This document shows positions 42,031 to 49,665 of a stretch of DNA of 64,000 nucleotides, piece after piece. The translations under genes were made by a program, and so were the position numbers. The notes below the pieces were generated by a model, which saw only the letters and a program-made list of their open reading frames with translations, was not told the DNA's origin and ran no database searches. Position 1 is the first letter of the stretch. Each line of letters starts with the position of its first letter. The stretch is from Pyxidicoccus caerfyrddinensis (GTDB taxonomy: Bacteria > Myxococcota > Myxococcia > Myxococcales > Myxococcaceae), in assembly GCF_010894405.1 (NCBI RefSeq), contig NZ_JAAIYA010000003.1, positions 124,001-188,000 of the forward strand, read 5' to 3'.

Positions 42031-42342
42031 ATGGCTGGCTGGCTGCCGCAGCTCACCTCCATTGATGACCCGATTGCCGACGACTACTGGTCCTTCGAGA
42101 CGGATGAAGGGCAGAAGCGCTTCGTCCGCATCACCGTCGGCCGGCCCGTCCCGATTCCGGGAGACCCGAACGGGGATTGGTACTGCCCGCTGCTTATCGA
42201 GTACCCGCAGCATCCCGACTTCTACTCGGTCGTGGGTGTCGGTCCCGTCGATGCATTGAGGAACGCGATGCGAATCGTGGGAGATGGGTTCCGCGACCTG
42301 CGCAAGGTCAGTCCGCGCGCAAAGCCTCCGGCCGCTCCCTGA
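42031..42342 (+). CDS. DUF6968-like small protein
   Basis: 103 residues with GAGAGGAG ahead of the ATG at 42031. The core ITVGRPVPIPGDPNGDWYCPLLIEYPQHPDFYSVVGVGPVDALRNAMRIV is the pattern I associate with DUF6968 proteins: a strand with Gly-x-Pro, a WxCP motif, and a final helix with VDALRNAM. It is soluble with no export signal. Such genes often sit in polymorphic-toxin or immunity neighbourhoods, and here the gene follows a Cys-rich exported protein, but no toxin domain is recognisable. Confidence 0.6.
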   Translation: MAGWLPQLTSIDDPIADDYWSFETDEGQKRFVRITVGRPVPIPGDPNGDWYCPLLIEYPQHPDFYSVVGVGPVDALRNAMRIVGDGFRDLRKVSPRAKPPAAP

Positions 42343-42401
42343 CTTGCACGCTCGCGCGTCACAGCGGCGCACCGCCCCTACCCGTGACAGACTGCGCGCC
42401 C

Positions 42402-43808
42402 ATGCGCACCCGGACCCTGCTCGTCGCACCGCTGCTCCTGTCCACCGCCTGTGCCACCGCACCCGCCTCCTCGCCGGGTGAGCCGCTGGCCATCACCGCC
42501 ACCCGCGCCCCCGCGCCCGAGCGCCCCTTCGGCACCCTGCGCGAGCAGGCCCAGCGCCAGCAGGCCTGGCTCAATGAGCGCATGGAGAAGGCCCTCCCCC
42601 AGCTCATGCGCCAGTACGGCATCGAGCTGTGGGTCGTCCCCATGCGCGAGTACAACGAGGACCCCGTCTTCACCGCGCTGTCCGCCCCCACCACCTTCGC
42701 CGCCCGCCGCCGCACCATCTACGTCTTCCACGACCGCGGCCCGGAGAAGGGCGTGGAGCGGCTCGCCCTCGGCGGCGGCTCGCAGGGCGGTGTCTTCACC
42801 CCGCGCCGCGCCCAGCGCCAGGTGGACGGCGGCGGCGTCAGCCGCGAGGCCGAGCTCTGGGGCCCCGAGCAGTGGCAGGTCCTCAAGCAGGTCCTCCAGG
42901 AGCGCAACCCGAAGGTCATCGGCCTCAACGTGTCCCGCACCTTCGCCTTCGCCGACGGCCTCACCCACGGCGAATACGAGGGCATGGCCGAGGCCCTCGG
43001 TCCCGACTGGGTCAAGCGCTTCAAGCCCGCGGAGGGGCTCGTCGTGGACCTCATCGCCTGGCGCTCCGCCGACGAGGCCCGCTTCTACGAGGACATGACG
43101 AAGCTCGCCTGGAACATCATCGAGCGCGCCTTCTCCAGCGACGTCATCACTCCCGGCACCACCCGCGCGCACGACGTGGAGTGGTGGATGCGGCAGCGGC
43201 TCACCGACCTGGGCCTGGACACCTGGTTCCACCCCTCCGTGGACGTGCAGCGCCAGGGCGCCACCGAGGAGCAGCTCGGCGAGGACCCCGTCATCCAGCG
43301 CGGCGACGTGCTCCACTGCGACTTCGGCATCACCGCGCTGCGCCTGAACACGGACACGCAGCACATGGGCTACGTGCTGCGCGAGGGCGAGAAGGACGCC
43401 CCCGAGGGCCTCAAGGCCGCGCTCAAGGCGTCCAACCGCCTCCAGGACATCGTCTTCGAGGAGCTGCGCCCCGGCCGCACCGGCAACGAAATCCTCCGCG
43501 TCGCGCGCGAGCGGATGAAGGGCGAGGGGCTCGACGGCACCATCTACTCGCACCCCATCGGCCTGCACGGCCACGGTGCGGGCCCCTTCGTCGGCCTGTG
43601 GGACCGTCAGGAGGGCGTGCCCGGCAACGGCGACCACAAGGTCATCGCCAACCAGTGGTTCTCCATCGAGCTCCAGGCGACGACGGCCGTGCCCGAGTGG
43701 AACGGGCAGCGCGTCCGCTCCGCGCAGGAGGAGGACATCACCATCGACGCCCAGGGGAAGGTGCACTGGGGCTGGCAGCGCCAGACGGACTTCCACCTGG
43801 TGCGCTGA
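42402..43808 (+). CDS. M24-family metallopeptidase lipoprotein (Xaa-Pro aminopeptidase-like)
   Basis: 468 residues from the ATG at 42402; the lipobox STAC (in LLLSTACAT) marks it as an exported lipoprotein. After an N-terminal creatinase-like domain (about 50-230) the C-terminal pita-bread domain has the M24 metal ligands. These are the Asp of HCDFGI, the Asp of NTDTQHMG, the His of HPIGLHGHGAGPF, and the Glu of IELQATTAVPEW, with a further acidic ligand near the C-terminus (EEDITID). It should cleave an N-terminal residue, perhaps before proline, from extracellular peptides. A strong hairpin follows its stop. Confidence 0.92.
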   Translation: MRTRTLLVAPLLLSTACATAPASSPGEPLAITATRAPAPERPFGTLREQAQRQQAWLNERMEKALPQLMRQYGIELWVVPMREYNEDPVFTALSAPTTFAARRRTIYVFHDRGPEKGVERLALGGGSQGGVFTPRRAQRQVDGGGVSREAELWGPEQWQVLKQVLQERNPKVIGLNVSRTFAFADGLTHGEYEGMAEALGPDWVKRFKPAEGLVVDLIAWRSADEARFYEDMTKLAWNIIERAFSSDVITPGTTRAHDVEWWMRQRLTDLGLDTWFHPSVDVQRQGATEEQLGEDPVIQRGDVLHCDFGITALRLNTDTQHMGYVLREGEKDAPEGLKAALKASNRLQDIVFEELRPGRTGNEILRVARERMKGEGLDGTIYSHPIGLHGHGAGPFVGLWDRQEGVPGNGDHKVIANQWFSIELQATTAVPEWNGQRVRSAQEEDITIDAQGKVHWGWQRQTDFHLVR

Positions 43809-43818
43809 GCAGCACCGC

Positions 43819-43843
43819 GGGGCTCCCGTCCAGCGGGAGCCCC
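43819..43843. terminator. Bidirectional terminator-like hairpin
   Basis: Perfect 10-base arms GGGGCTCCCG and CGGGAGCCCC around the 5-base loop tccag. It lies between two convergent genes (M24 stop at 43808, peroxidase stop at 43856), so it can serve both. Confidence 0.75.
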
Positions 43844-43855
43844 CTCACGCTGCCG

Positions 43856-45013
43856 TCAGCGCGCCGCCCCGGTCATCGACTTCAGCAGCGCCACCAGCGC
43901 CTGCTTCTCCTCGTCGGACAGGTCCAGCTTCACGATGGTGTCTGTCCTCCGCCCGGTGAAGGAGCCCGCTGGGTCACCGCCCTCGTTGTAGAAGTCGATG
44001 ACGTCCTCCAGGGTGGCCTGCGCGCCGGTGTGCATGTACGGCGCCGTCAGCGCCACGTTGCGCAGCGACGGCGTGCGGAACGCCCCCTCCATCTCCTGCT
44101 GGTTCGCCTGCGTCCGCAGCGTCTTCAGCCGCACCGCGTCCGTGCCCGCCGGCGCGTCGCTGAAGGCGCTCGCGGCGTTGAACTCCCAGTCCAGCAGCGG
44201 CTCCAGCGCCGCCCACTGTCCGCCCGCGCCGCTCCCCGAGTCCTCCACGCCGATGTTGTGGAACAGGTCGTCGCTCAGCGACGGGCCCTTGTGGCACACC
44301 ACGCACTGGCCCTTGCGCACGAAGGTCTTCAGCGCCAGGTACGCCGCGTCGTCCTCCGCCGTCCCGGCCTCCGCCGCCGCGATGAAGCGCTTCACGTCCT
44401 CGTCGAAGGGCGCGTCGATGCGCACCAGCGTCCGCTCGTACGCCGCCAGCACCTTGCCCACGTTGGCCAGCAGCGTCGGGCCCGCCTCGTCCTCGGGGAA
44501 TCTGCCGAAGAGGGCCTGGTACTCGCCCCGGTACTCCGCCGCCGCCAGCCGCGCGCCCACCACCGTCGCGTCCGAGTTCATCTCCACCGGGTTCGTCAGC
44601 GGCAGCACCGCCTGGCTCCAGAGCCGGTCCGCGCGCCCGTCCCACATGAACCAGCGGCTGTAGGCCACGTTCAGCACCGTGGGCGGGTTGCGCAGCGTGC
44701 GCTGGCCGCCGCAGCCCTCCGCCGTCGCCGTGTCCACCGTGCGCCCGTCGCCGCCGTGGCAGCTCTGGCACGACACCGTCCCACAGCGCGACAGCTTCGG
44801 GTCGTGGAAGAGCAGGTCGCCCAGCCGCTCCGCCCGCGCGACGCCGTCCACCCGGTTGGTGCCGTCCTTCGGGGGCTGCCGCGCCTGGGTGTGGAGGCTT
44901 CGGAGCTGGTCCAGCTCGTCGAGGTTGGGAAATGCCTCCTCGGAGTCACACGCCAGCCCCAGCCCGCCCAGGGCCAGGGCGAGCGCTGCGGCGCGCAAGC
45001 GATACGGGGTCAT
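43856..45013 (-). CDS. Dihaem cytochrome c peroxidase/MauG-like lipoprotein
   Basis: 385 residues from the ATG at 45013; alternative in-frame starts at 45040 and 45055 put basic residues before the signal. The lipobox LGLAC makes it an exported lipoprotein. Two CxxCH haem motifs (CQSCH and CVVCH) lie about 165 residues apart in the two halves. The sequences between them (WFMWDGRADRLWSQAVLPLTNPVEM, FRTPSLRNVALTAPYMHTG) are classic for the bacterial cytochrome c peroxidase/MauG family. It may detoxify peroxide or oxidise a protein partner. The first haem lies in a Cys-richer segment (SRCGTVSCQSCHGG). Confidence 0.93.
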   Translation of the reverse strand: MTPYRLRAAALALALGGLGLACDSEEAFPNLDELDQLRSLHTQARQPPKDGTNRVDGVARAERLGDLLFHDPKLSRCGTVSCQSCHGGDGRTVDTATAEGCGGQRTLRNPPTVLNVAYSRWFMWDGRADRLWSQAVLPLTNPVEMNSDATVVGARLAAAEYRGEYQALFGRFPEDEAGPTLLANVGKVLAAYERTLVRIDAPFDEDVKRFIAAAEAGTAEDDAAYLALKTFVRKGQCVVCHKGPSLSDDLFHNIGVEDSGSGAGGQWAALEPLLDWEFNAASAFSDAPAGTDAVRLKTLRTQANQQEMEGAFRTPSLRNVALTAPYMHTGAQATLEDVIDFYNEGGDPAGSFTGRRTDTIVKLDLSDEEKQALVALLKSMTGAAR

Positions 45014-45169
45014 CACCGGGTCGTCCTTCTTCACGTCCATGGCGGCCCCGGCCATCCCGGTACCTCACGCCATTCCTGGACTTCGAGCCGGCAGCTTCGC
45101 GTCCCCTTCCTCGCGAATCAATCCCCCGCGTCCCCCCTCGAGTGGAGAGGGGACGCGGACCCGGCGTCA

Positions 45170-45580
45170 TCAGGCGCCGCAGCTCAGCGTGAAGTCCCGG
45201 TTCGCGGTGCCGTAGCTCTTCATCTTCACCGCCGACGGGGCGGGCGTAATCGTCGGCGTGGCCCCGCTCTCACACTTCAGGCCGGAGTCCACCGCCAGAC
45301 CTACCTGCAGGTCCATCTCGCTGGGCAGGCCCGACACCGTGAACGAGCAGCGGCCATTGCGGCTGGGCTTCAGCATCGCCCGGCCCAGCGCGTCCGCCGG
45401 CGTGGACGGCGACGACACCACCACCTTCAGCTGGTCGCACGCGCCGTCGTTCTTCATCCCGCTCTGCGGCAGGCTCACCACGCCCGCGACGGTGGCGTTG
45501 CCCTCGCGGCTGCCTCCTCCTCCCATGGTGGCGCAACCGGTGGCGGCAAGGACGAGGGCGGCAACGGCAATCCGATACAT
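45170..45580 (-). CDS. Small lipoprotein, 136 residues
   Basis: The N-terminus MYRIAVAALVLAATGCATM has the lipobox ATGC. The mature region is a single small beta-rich domain with four Cys residues (ACDQLKV, RCSFTV, KCESG, LSCGA), probably two disulfides. Strands such as NATVAGVVSLP and MDLQVGLAVDSG suggest an immunoglobulin-like or carboxypeptidase-regulatory type fold. No family recognised. The gene is transcribed away from the DUF2267 gene across a palindrome-rich gap. Confidence 0.7.
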   Translation of the reverse strand: MYRIAVAALVLAATGCATMGGGGSREGNATVAGVVSLPQSGMKNDGACDQLKVVVSSPSTPADALGRAMLKPSRNGRCSFTVSGLPSEMDLQVGLAVDSGLKCESGATPTITPAPSAVKMKSYGTANRDFTLSCGA

Positions 45581-46001
45581 AAATCCTCAATTCGTGGGGT
45601 AACGAGAAGGCGGCTCGGCCGCGGTACAGGCGACCTACGGCGCGGCCACCCATACAATTGCGTAGGGAATTCATTCCATTTCTTTTGTGCCACCCCGCCG
45701 GTACGGGGTTTCTGGAATTCTCCAGGAATTCCGACCACTTCCGGACACTGTGTCCCTCTTTCGGACACGCGCTGTATCGGAGAATCAGGCCGCTTCATCG
45801 CTGCAATCAAAGACAGACATGACACGGTGCGAGATGTCCCGGGAATGGACACACGCGTCCCATTTCCGCGAAGCCGGCGGGGCCGCTTGCTCTGCCGGTG
45901 ACAGCCCGGTGACGCGGAGCAAACGGCCGGGACGATGGCCCTCCGCCTGCTGCCAGCCGCTGCCGCCGCCCCCACGGTGAAGGCCAGGAGAGGAGACGCG
46001 C
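45581..46001. other. Divergent gap with palindromes, no gene seen
   Basis: 421 bases, AT-richer than the flanks near 45640-45740. It contains a hairpin ACCCCG-ccggta-CGGGGT at 45692-45709 and clustered GGAATTC motifs near 45665, 45713 and 45725. It also holds the palindrome at 45743-45755. Small ORFs here lack coding character. Confidence 0.55.
45743..45768. promoter_or_regulatory. GGACACTGTGTCC palindrome with a half-site
   Basis: A perfect 13-base palindrome GGACAC-T-GTGTCC at 45743-45755, then a further GGACAC half-site at 45763-45768, 20 bases in step. It fits a dimeric regulator site in a divergent promoter region. Confidence 0.4.
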
Positions 46002-46460
46002 ATGTCGATGCAGAAGCAGGATCAGACGCAGTCGTGGTCGGGACTGGGGGTGGGGACGGACCGGAAGTCCTTCCTCGACAAGGTGTCGGCGCAGCTTCCG
46101 GCCTACGAGGCGGCGCTCGCCGCGGAGGCGGTGTTCTGCGCGCTGTCGGAGCGGCTGCCCGGAGGCCTGGTGCGGCAGCTGCGTGAGCAGCTCTCGCCGG
46201 ACGTCCGGGAGATGATGGGCGCCTGCCACCGGCACCGCGGCGAGGAGCCCGCCAACCTGGACCGCGACGACTTCTACCTCATGGTGGCCAACCACCTGAA
46301 CGCCGAGCCGGAGAACGTGCGCCTCGTGCTCCACGGCGTGTTCGCCGCGCTCCACACGCAGCTCGTCGAGGCCGAGGCGCGGAAGATAGAGGGCCAGCTC
46401 CCCAAGTGGCTCCAGGGGACCTGGGCCGCGGCGCGCCGGCAGATTGACCGCCCGGCCTGA
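46002..46460 (+). CDS. DUF2267 domain protein
   Basis: 152 residues with AGGAGAGGAG upstream of the ATG. The body is one DUF2267 domain: RKSFLDKVSAQLPAYEAALAAEAVFCALSERLPGGLVRQLREQLSPDVREMM, then DRDDFYLMVANHLN and a helical end. The family consists of four-to-six-helix bundles, cytoplasmic, found widely in soil bacteria and often near stress genes; no activity is known. It is divergent from the 136-residue lipoprotein gene and convergent with the beta-barrel gene. Confidence 0.9.
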   Translation: MSMQKQDQTQSWSGLGVGTDRKSFLDKVSAQLPAYEAALAAEAVFCALSERLPGGLVRQLREQLSPDVREMMGACHRHRGEEPANLDRDDFYLMVANHLNAEPENVRLVLHGVFAALHTQLVEAEARKIEGQLPKWLQGTWAAARRQIDRPA

Positions 46461-46479
46461 GCCGTCATGTGCCCGCCGC

Positions 46480-46505
46480 GGCGGGAGGGCCGGTGTCCTC
46501 CCGCC
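46480..46505. terminator. Hairpin between convergent DUF2267 and beta-barrel genes
   Basis: Arms GGCGGGAGG and CCTCCCGCC with an 8-base loop (46489-46496), 20 bases after the DUF2267 stop. The arms can also pair in other registers with the neighbouring GGCC runs. Confidence 0.55.
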
Positions 46506-46610
46506 CGGCCCTCCCTGGCGCTACCGCCCCCGGAAAGTCGGCGCGGGCGCCCGGAGCACGCATACGTCCGGACGCCCGCTGTCTCCGTGACCGCTCGGTG
46601 GAGCGGGCGC

Positions 46611-47279
46611 TCAGTAGGTCCCTCCCAGCGACAGCGTCGCCGAGTAGCGGCCGTCCCCCACGCCCGGGTCGAGCGTGCTGGGGGCGAAGTCCTGGTCGAA
46701 CAGGATGTTGTAGGCGACGCGCGCGTCGGCGGTGATGAGGCCGCCCAGCTGGTAGCGCAGCCCGATGCCCGCCGGGACGTAGCCGCTGGTGTCGTCGTTG
46801 AAGCCGAGCGCCGAGCCCCGCCCGTCGCTGCGGACGTTGTAGGTCTCCACGCCGACACCGCTCACCACGTACGGCTGCAGCTTCGTGTCCGTCATGTTGC
46901 CCACGAGGAGGGCCTGGCCGCCGTTGCGGACGATGTCCGGGCCCTCGGCGATGCCGCCGCCGTTGGGTCGGTTGAAGTCGACGTCAGTCAGGCCGCCGCT
47001 GTAGCCCAGCTCGACTCCGAAGTAGGGCGAGGGGCGGTAGCCCAGCGTGGCGCCATAGGACAGGCCGGGGTTGACCGACGGCGCCAGCTGTCCGGTGTAG
47101 CCCTCCGCGCCACCGGCCAGCATGGCGTAGACGCCGGTGTCCGCCCGGTTCGTCCGGCTGTACTGCTCCACGGTCTCCACCTCGACGTTCTCCGCGCGAG
47201 GCTGGTAATCCTCCTGGGCCCGCGCCGCGCCTCCCCAGAGCGCCGCCGCGCACAACCCGCTCAGCACGAATGCCTTCAT
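46611..47279 (-). CDS. Outer membrane beta-barrel protein (OmpA-like barrel)
   Basis: 222 residues from the ATG at 47279, with AAGGAG upstream. A signal peptide ends ARAQ. The mature part shows alternating hydrophobic strands with Gly/Tyr/Asn turns: YAMLAGGAEGYTG, LSYGATLGYRPSPYFGVELGYSGG, LQPYVVSGVGVETYN and GIGLRYQLGGLITADARVAYN. It ends in an aromatic C-terminal residue after SATLSLGGTY, as outer-membrane barrels do. It fits an eight-stranded barrel of the OmpW/OmpA-like 'outer membrane beta-barrel domain' type, with structural or small-solute roles. Confidence 0.87.
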   Translation of the reverse strand: MKAFVLSGLCAAALWGGAARAQEDYQPRAENVEVETVEQYSRTNRADTGVYAMLAGGAEGYTGQLAPSVNPGLSYGATLGYRPSPYFGVELGYSGGLTDVDFNRPNGGGIAEGPDIVRNGGQALLVGNMTDTKLQPYVVSGVGVETYNVRSDGRGSALGFNDDTSGYVPAGIGLRYQLGGLITADARVAYNILFDQDFAPSTLDPGVGDGRYSATLSLGGTY

Positions 47280-47464
47280 CGCTCGGACTCCTTTTTCCTT
47301 CGTCCGAAAGGCAACGTGCTCCGCGGGGGTAGTCCCGGCAACGTCCCGGCGCCGGGGGTGCGCCGCTCCTCCCTCCTGGCGGCGGCCCCTCGGGCACTTC
47401 ATGTGCCCGCCCTTCCCGCCCCGTGGGGCGGGGCGGCCTCATCCCGACGGCCAGAGCGCCCGGC

Positions 47465-49207
47465 TCACGGCAGCGGCGACAGTGCGTCCAGCGCGTCCAG
47501 CGCGTCCTTCGCCTGCACCAGCCCGCGGCCGTAGTCCTCGCTGAAGTCGTCGGCGCCCAGCTTCTTCGCGGTGTCCAGCAGGGCATTCTTCACCTGCTCC
47601 GGCGTGGCGGACGGGTGGGCGCTGAAGAGCAGCGCGGCGATGCCGCTCACGTGCGGCGCGGCCATGGACGTCCCGGACATGTACGTGTAGTCCGCCCGGT
47701 CCACGTCGATGCGCACGGGGTAGTCGAACAGCCGGCTCAGCATGGTGCTGCCCGCATGGTTGATGGTGACCGCCGGCACCCACGTGCCGCCCTGGGGCAG
47801 CGAGAGCACCTGCGCGCCGCTCCCCACGACGTCGGTGGCGAAGATGACGGCCTTGGCACCCTGCATCATCACGTTGACCATGGCCTGCTCCACGGAGACA
47901 CGGCCGGGGCGCACGTAGGCGATGAAGCCGCTGCACACGCTGCCCGCGCACGAGTCCATCGTCTCCGCCCCGCCGCAGTCCACCAGCTTCTCGTTGTACC
48001 CGCCCGGGGGCGCGTACAGCAGCGCGCGAGCCACGGGGGACGTGTCGTCCGCGGTGATGTTGGCCAGGGTGCCCCAGCCCCTGGGGAAGGTGGACAGCAC
48101 GTCCACGCCCGGCGCCATCAGCCCGAGGTCGTGGCCGCCCGTGGAGAACGGCGCCCGCCGTCCCTGCGCGTCCACCGCGCCCACCGCCAGCACGGACGGG
48201 TCCGACGCGGGGTAGGACACCACCTTGCCGCCGTCATTGCCGGACGCGGCCACCACCAGCATCCCGCCGTTGTACGCCGCCTTGAAGGCCTGCAGCGTGG
48301 TGCGCGAGGCGAAGCCGCCGCCCAGCGACAGCGAGGCCACCTTCGCCCCCTGGCTCGAGCAGTACTCCAGCGCCTCCAGCACGTAGCTCATCTGCGTGCT
48401 GCCGTAGAAGTCCAGCACCCGGGCGATGACCAGCTCCACGCCCGGCGCCACGCCGATGAGGCCGCGGCCCGACGGCAGCTCCTTCCCGGCCTCGGCGCCC
48501 GCGCCCGCCCGCGCGGCGATGATGCCCGCCACGTGCGTGCCATGGCCGGTGCCCCAATCGGCAGGACTGCCGTCCCAGGGCTCGTCGTCATCGTCCAGGA
48601 AGTCGTGCCCCGCCACCACCGCGCCGCGCAGCTCCGGGTGCTCCAGGTCCAGGCCGCTGTCGATGATGCACACCCGCACGCCCTGGCCCGTGGGCCGCCC
48701 CGGGTCCGGTTGGCCGTCCCCGTCCACGTCCCACACCTGGTTCGCCTGCACCTGGCGCAGCCCTTCGGTGTACTCGCCCTTGGCGGTGCTGCCCTTCACC
48801 GTCGCGGAGGCGAAGGCCAGCGCCGGCACGGTGGTCGGCCCCAGCGAGTGCCAGACCTGGTCCGGCTCGATGCTCTCCACCCGCGAGTCCCTCGCCAGCG
48901 CGTCGCGCTCGTGCTCCGTCAGGCGCGCGGCCACGGCGGGCACGCTCCGGTAGGTGGACGTCACCCGGCCGCCCAGCTGGTGCACCTGCGAGGCGGCCGA
49001 CACGCCGCCGTCCCGGAAGCGGACGATGTACGACTGGCGGCCGTCATCCTTCGGCGTGTCGGGGCCGCTGGACTGGCCCGGCGGGGCCGCCTCCAGCGCG
49101 CCCGCCGAGACATTCGGGCACATCCCGCCCTGGGCGTTCCTGGAAGAAGTGTCCTCCGGTGCGCATGCCACCATCGCCACGAGCCCGACGAGTCCCCAGC
49201 GCTTCAT
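47465..49207 (-). CDS. S8 (subtilisin) serine protease lipoprotein with PA insert
   Basis: 580 residues. The lipobox MVAC marks a lipoprotein. An inhibitor-I9-type propeptide (about 60-120) precedes the catalytic domain, in which the triad is visible: Asp183 (IIDSGLD), His225 (GHGTHVAG) and Ser514 (GTSMAAPH). A protease-associated domain of about 130 residues is inserted between His and Ser (about 380-500), with two disulfide-type Cys pairs near CGGAETMDSCAGSVC. It should be an exported endopeptidase, plausible in predation or extracellular protein turnover. It is divergent from the Ser/Thr kinase gene. Confidence 0.95.
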   Translation of the reverse strand: MKRWGLVGLVAMVACAPEDTSSRNAQGGMCPNVSAGALEAAPPGQSSGPDTPKDDGRQSYIVRFRDGGVSAASQVHQLGGRVTSTYRSVPAVAARLTEHERDALARDSRVESIEPDQVWHSLGPTTVPALAFASATVKGSTAKGEYTEGLRQVQANQVWDVDGDGQPDPGRPTGQGVRVCIIDSGLDLEHPELRGAVVAGHDFLDDDDEPWDGSPADWGTGHGTHVAGIIAARAGAGAEAGKELPSGRGLIGVAPGVELVIARVLDFYGSTQMSYVLEALEYCSSQGAKVASLSLGGGFASRTTLQAFKAAYNGGMLVVAASGNDGGKVVSYPASDPSVLAVGAVDAQGRRAPFSTGGHDLGLMAPGVDVLSTFPRGWGTLANITADDTSPVARALLYAPPGGYNEKLVDCGGAETMDSCAGSVCSGFIAYVRPGRVSVEQAMVNVMMQGAKAVIFATDVVGSGAQVLSLPQGGTWVPAVTINHAGSTMLSRLFDYPVRIDVDRADYTYMSGTSMAAPHVSGIAALLFSAHPSATPEQVKNALLDTAKKLGADDFSEDYGRGLVQAKDALDALDALSPLP

Positions 49208-49665
49208 GAGCCACTCCTTCCGTCACCGCCACCCGGCGAGATACCCATACGCAGCGGCCCGGATGCCTCCGGCCAGTCGCGCATGCCTCCAGGGAGTGCA
49301 TCGCCTCGCGCCTCCGCAACGGTTGCGGGAGGCCGGGGCAACGGGAGGTGTGGAGGTTCACATCCCGTGTGTTGGGGGCCGGAACCGCTTCCGGACCCTG
49401 GACGCCCCCGGGAACCGCGCCTACGGCGTGGCGCTCCGGCCGCCCACCCACACCGACGGGTGGGCCCCGGACTCACTCGTGAAAAGTCTCAACGACGCGG
49501 AGCCGGGGACGTATTGGCGGTTTCACGGACAGTCTTGCCGGAAGGGTCTGACACCCTCCCCGGGGGAGGGGCTTTCCGTTCAGGGCGACAAAGGTGTCCA
49601 TCCATTGGAAGTCCCCCGCCTGCTTGATTCGTCCAGTGGCGGGTGCTTCGCTGCCGGGAGAAGCC
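49208..49665. other. Divergent intergenic region, no gene seen
   Basis: 458 bases between the S8 protease and the Ser/Thr kinase. A G/C hairpin CCCTCCCC/GGGGAGGG lies at 49554-49570 with a very short loop. Nothing else was recognised; promoters for both genes must lie here. Confidence 0.5.

Noticed and set aside
42629..45901. 1,090-codon plus-strand ORF
   Set aside because: Crosses two real genes in another frame and is His/Arg/Pro-rich throughout; a GC-rich artefact.
45794..46001. Small ORFs in the divergent gap near DUF2267
   Set aside because: They lack ribosome-binding sites and family-like content; the region reads as control DNA.
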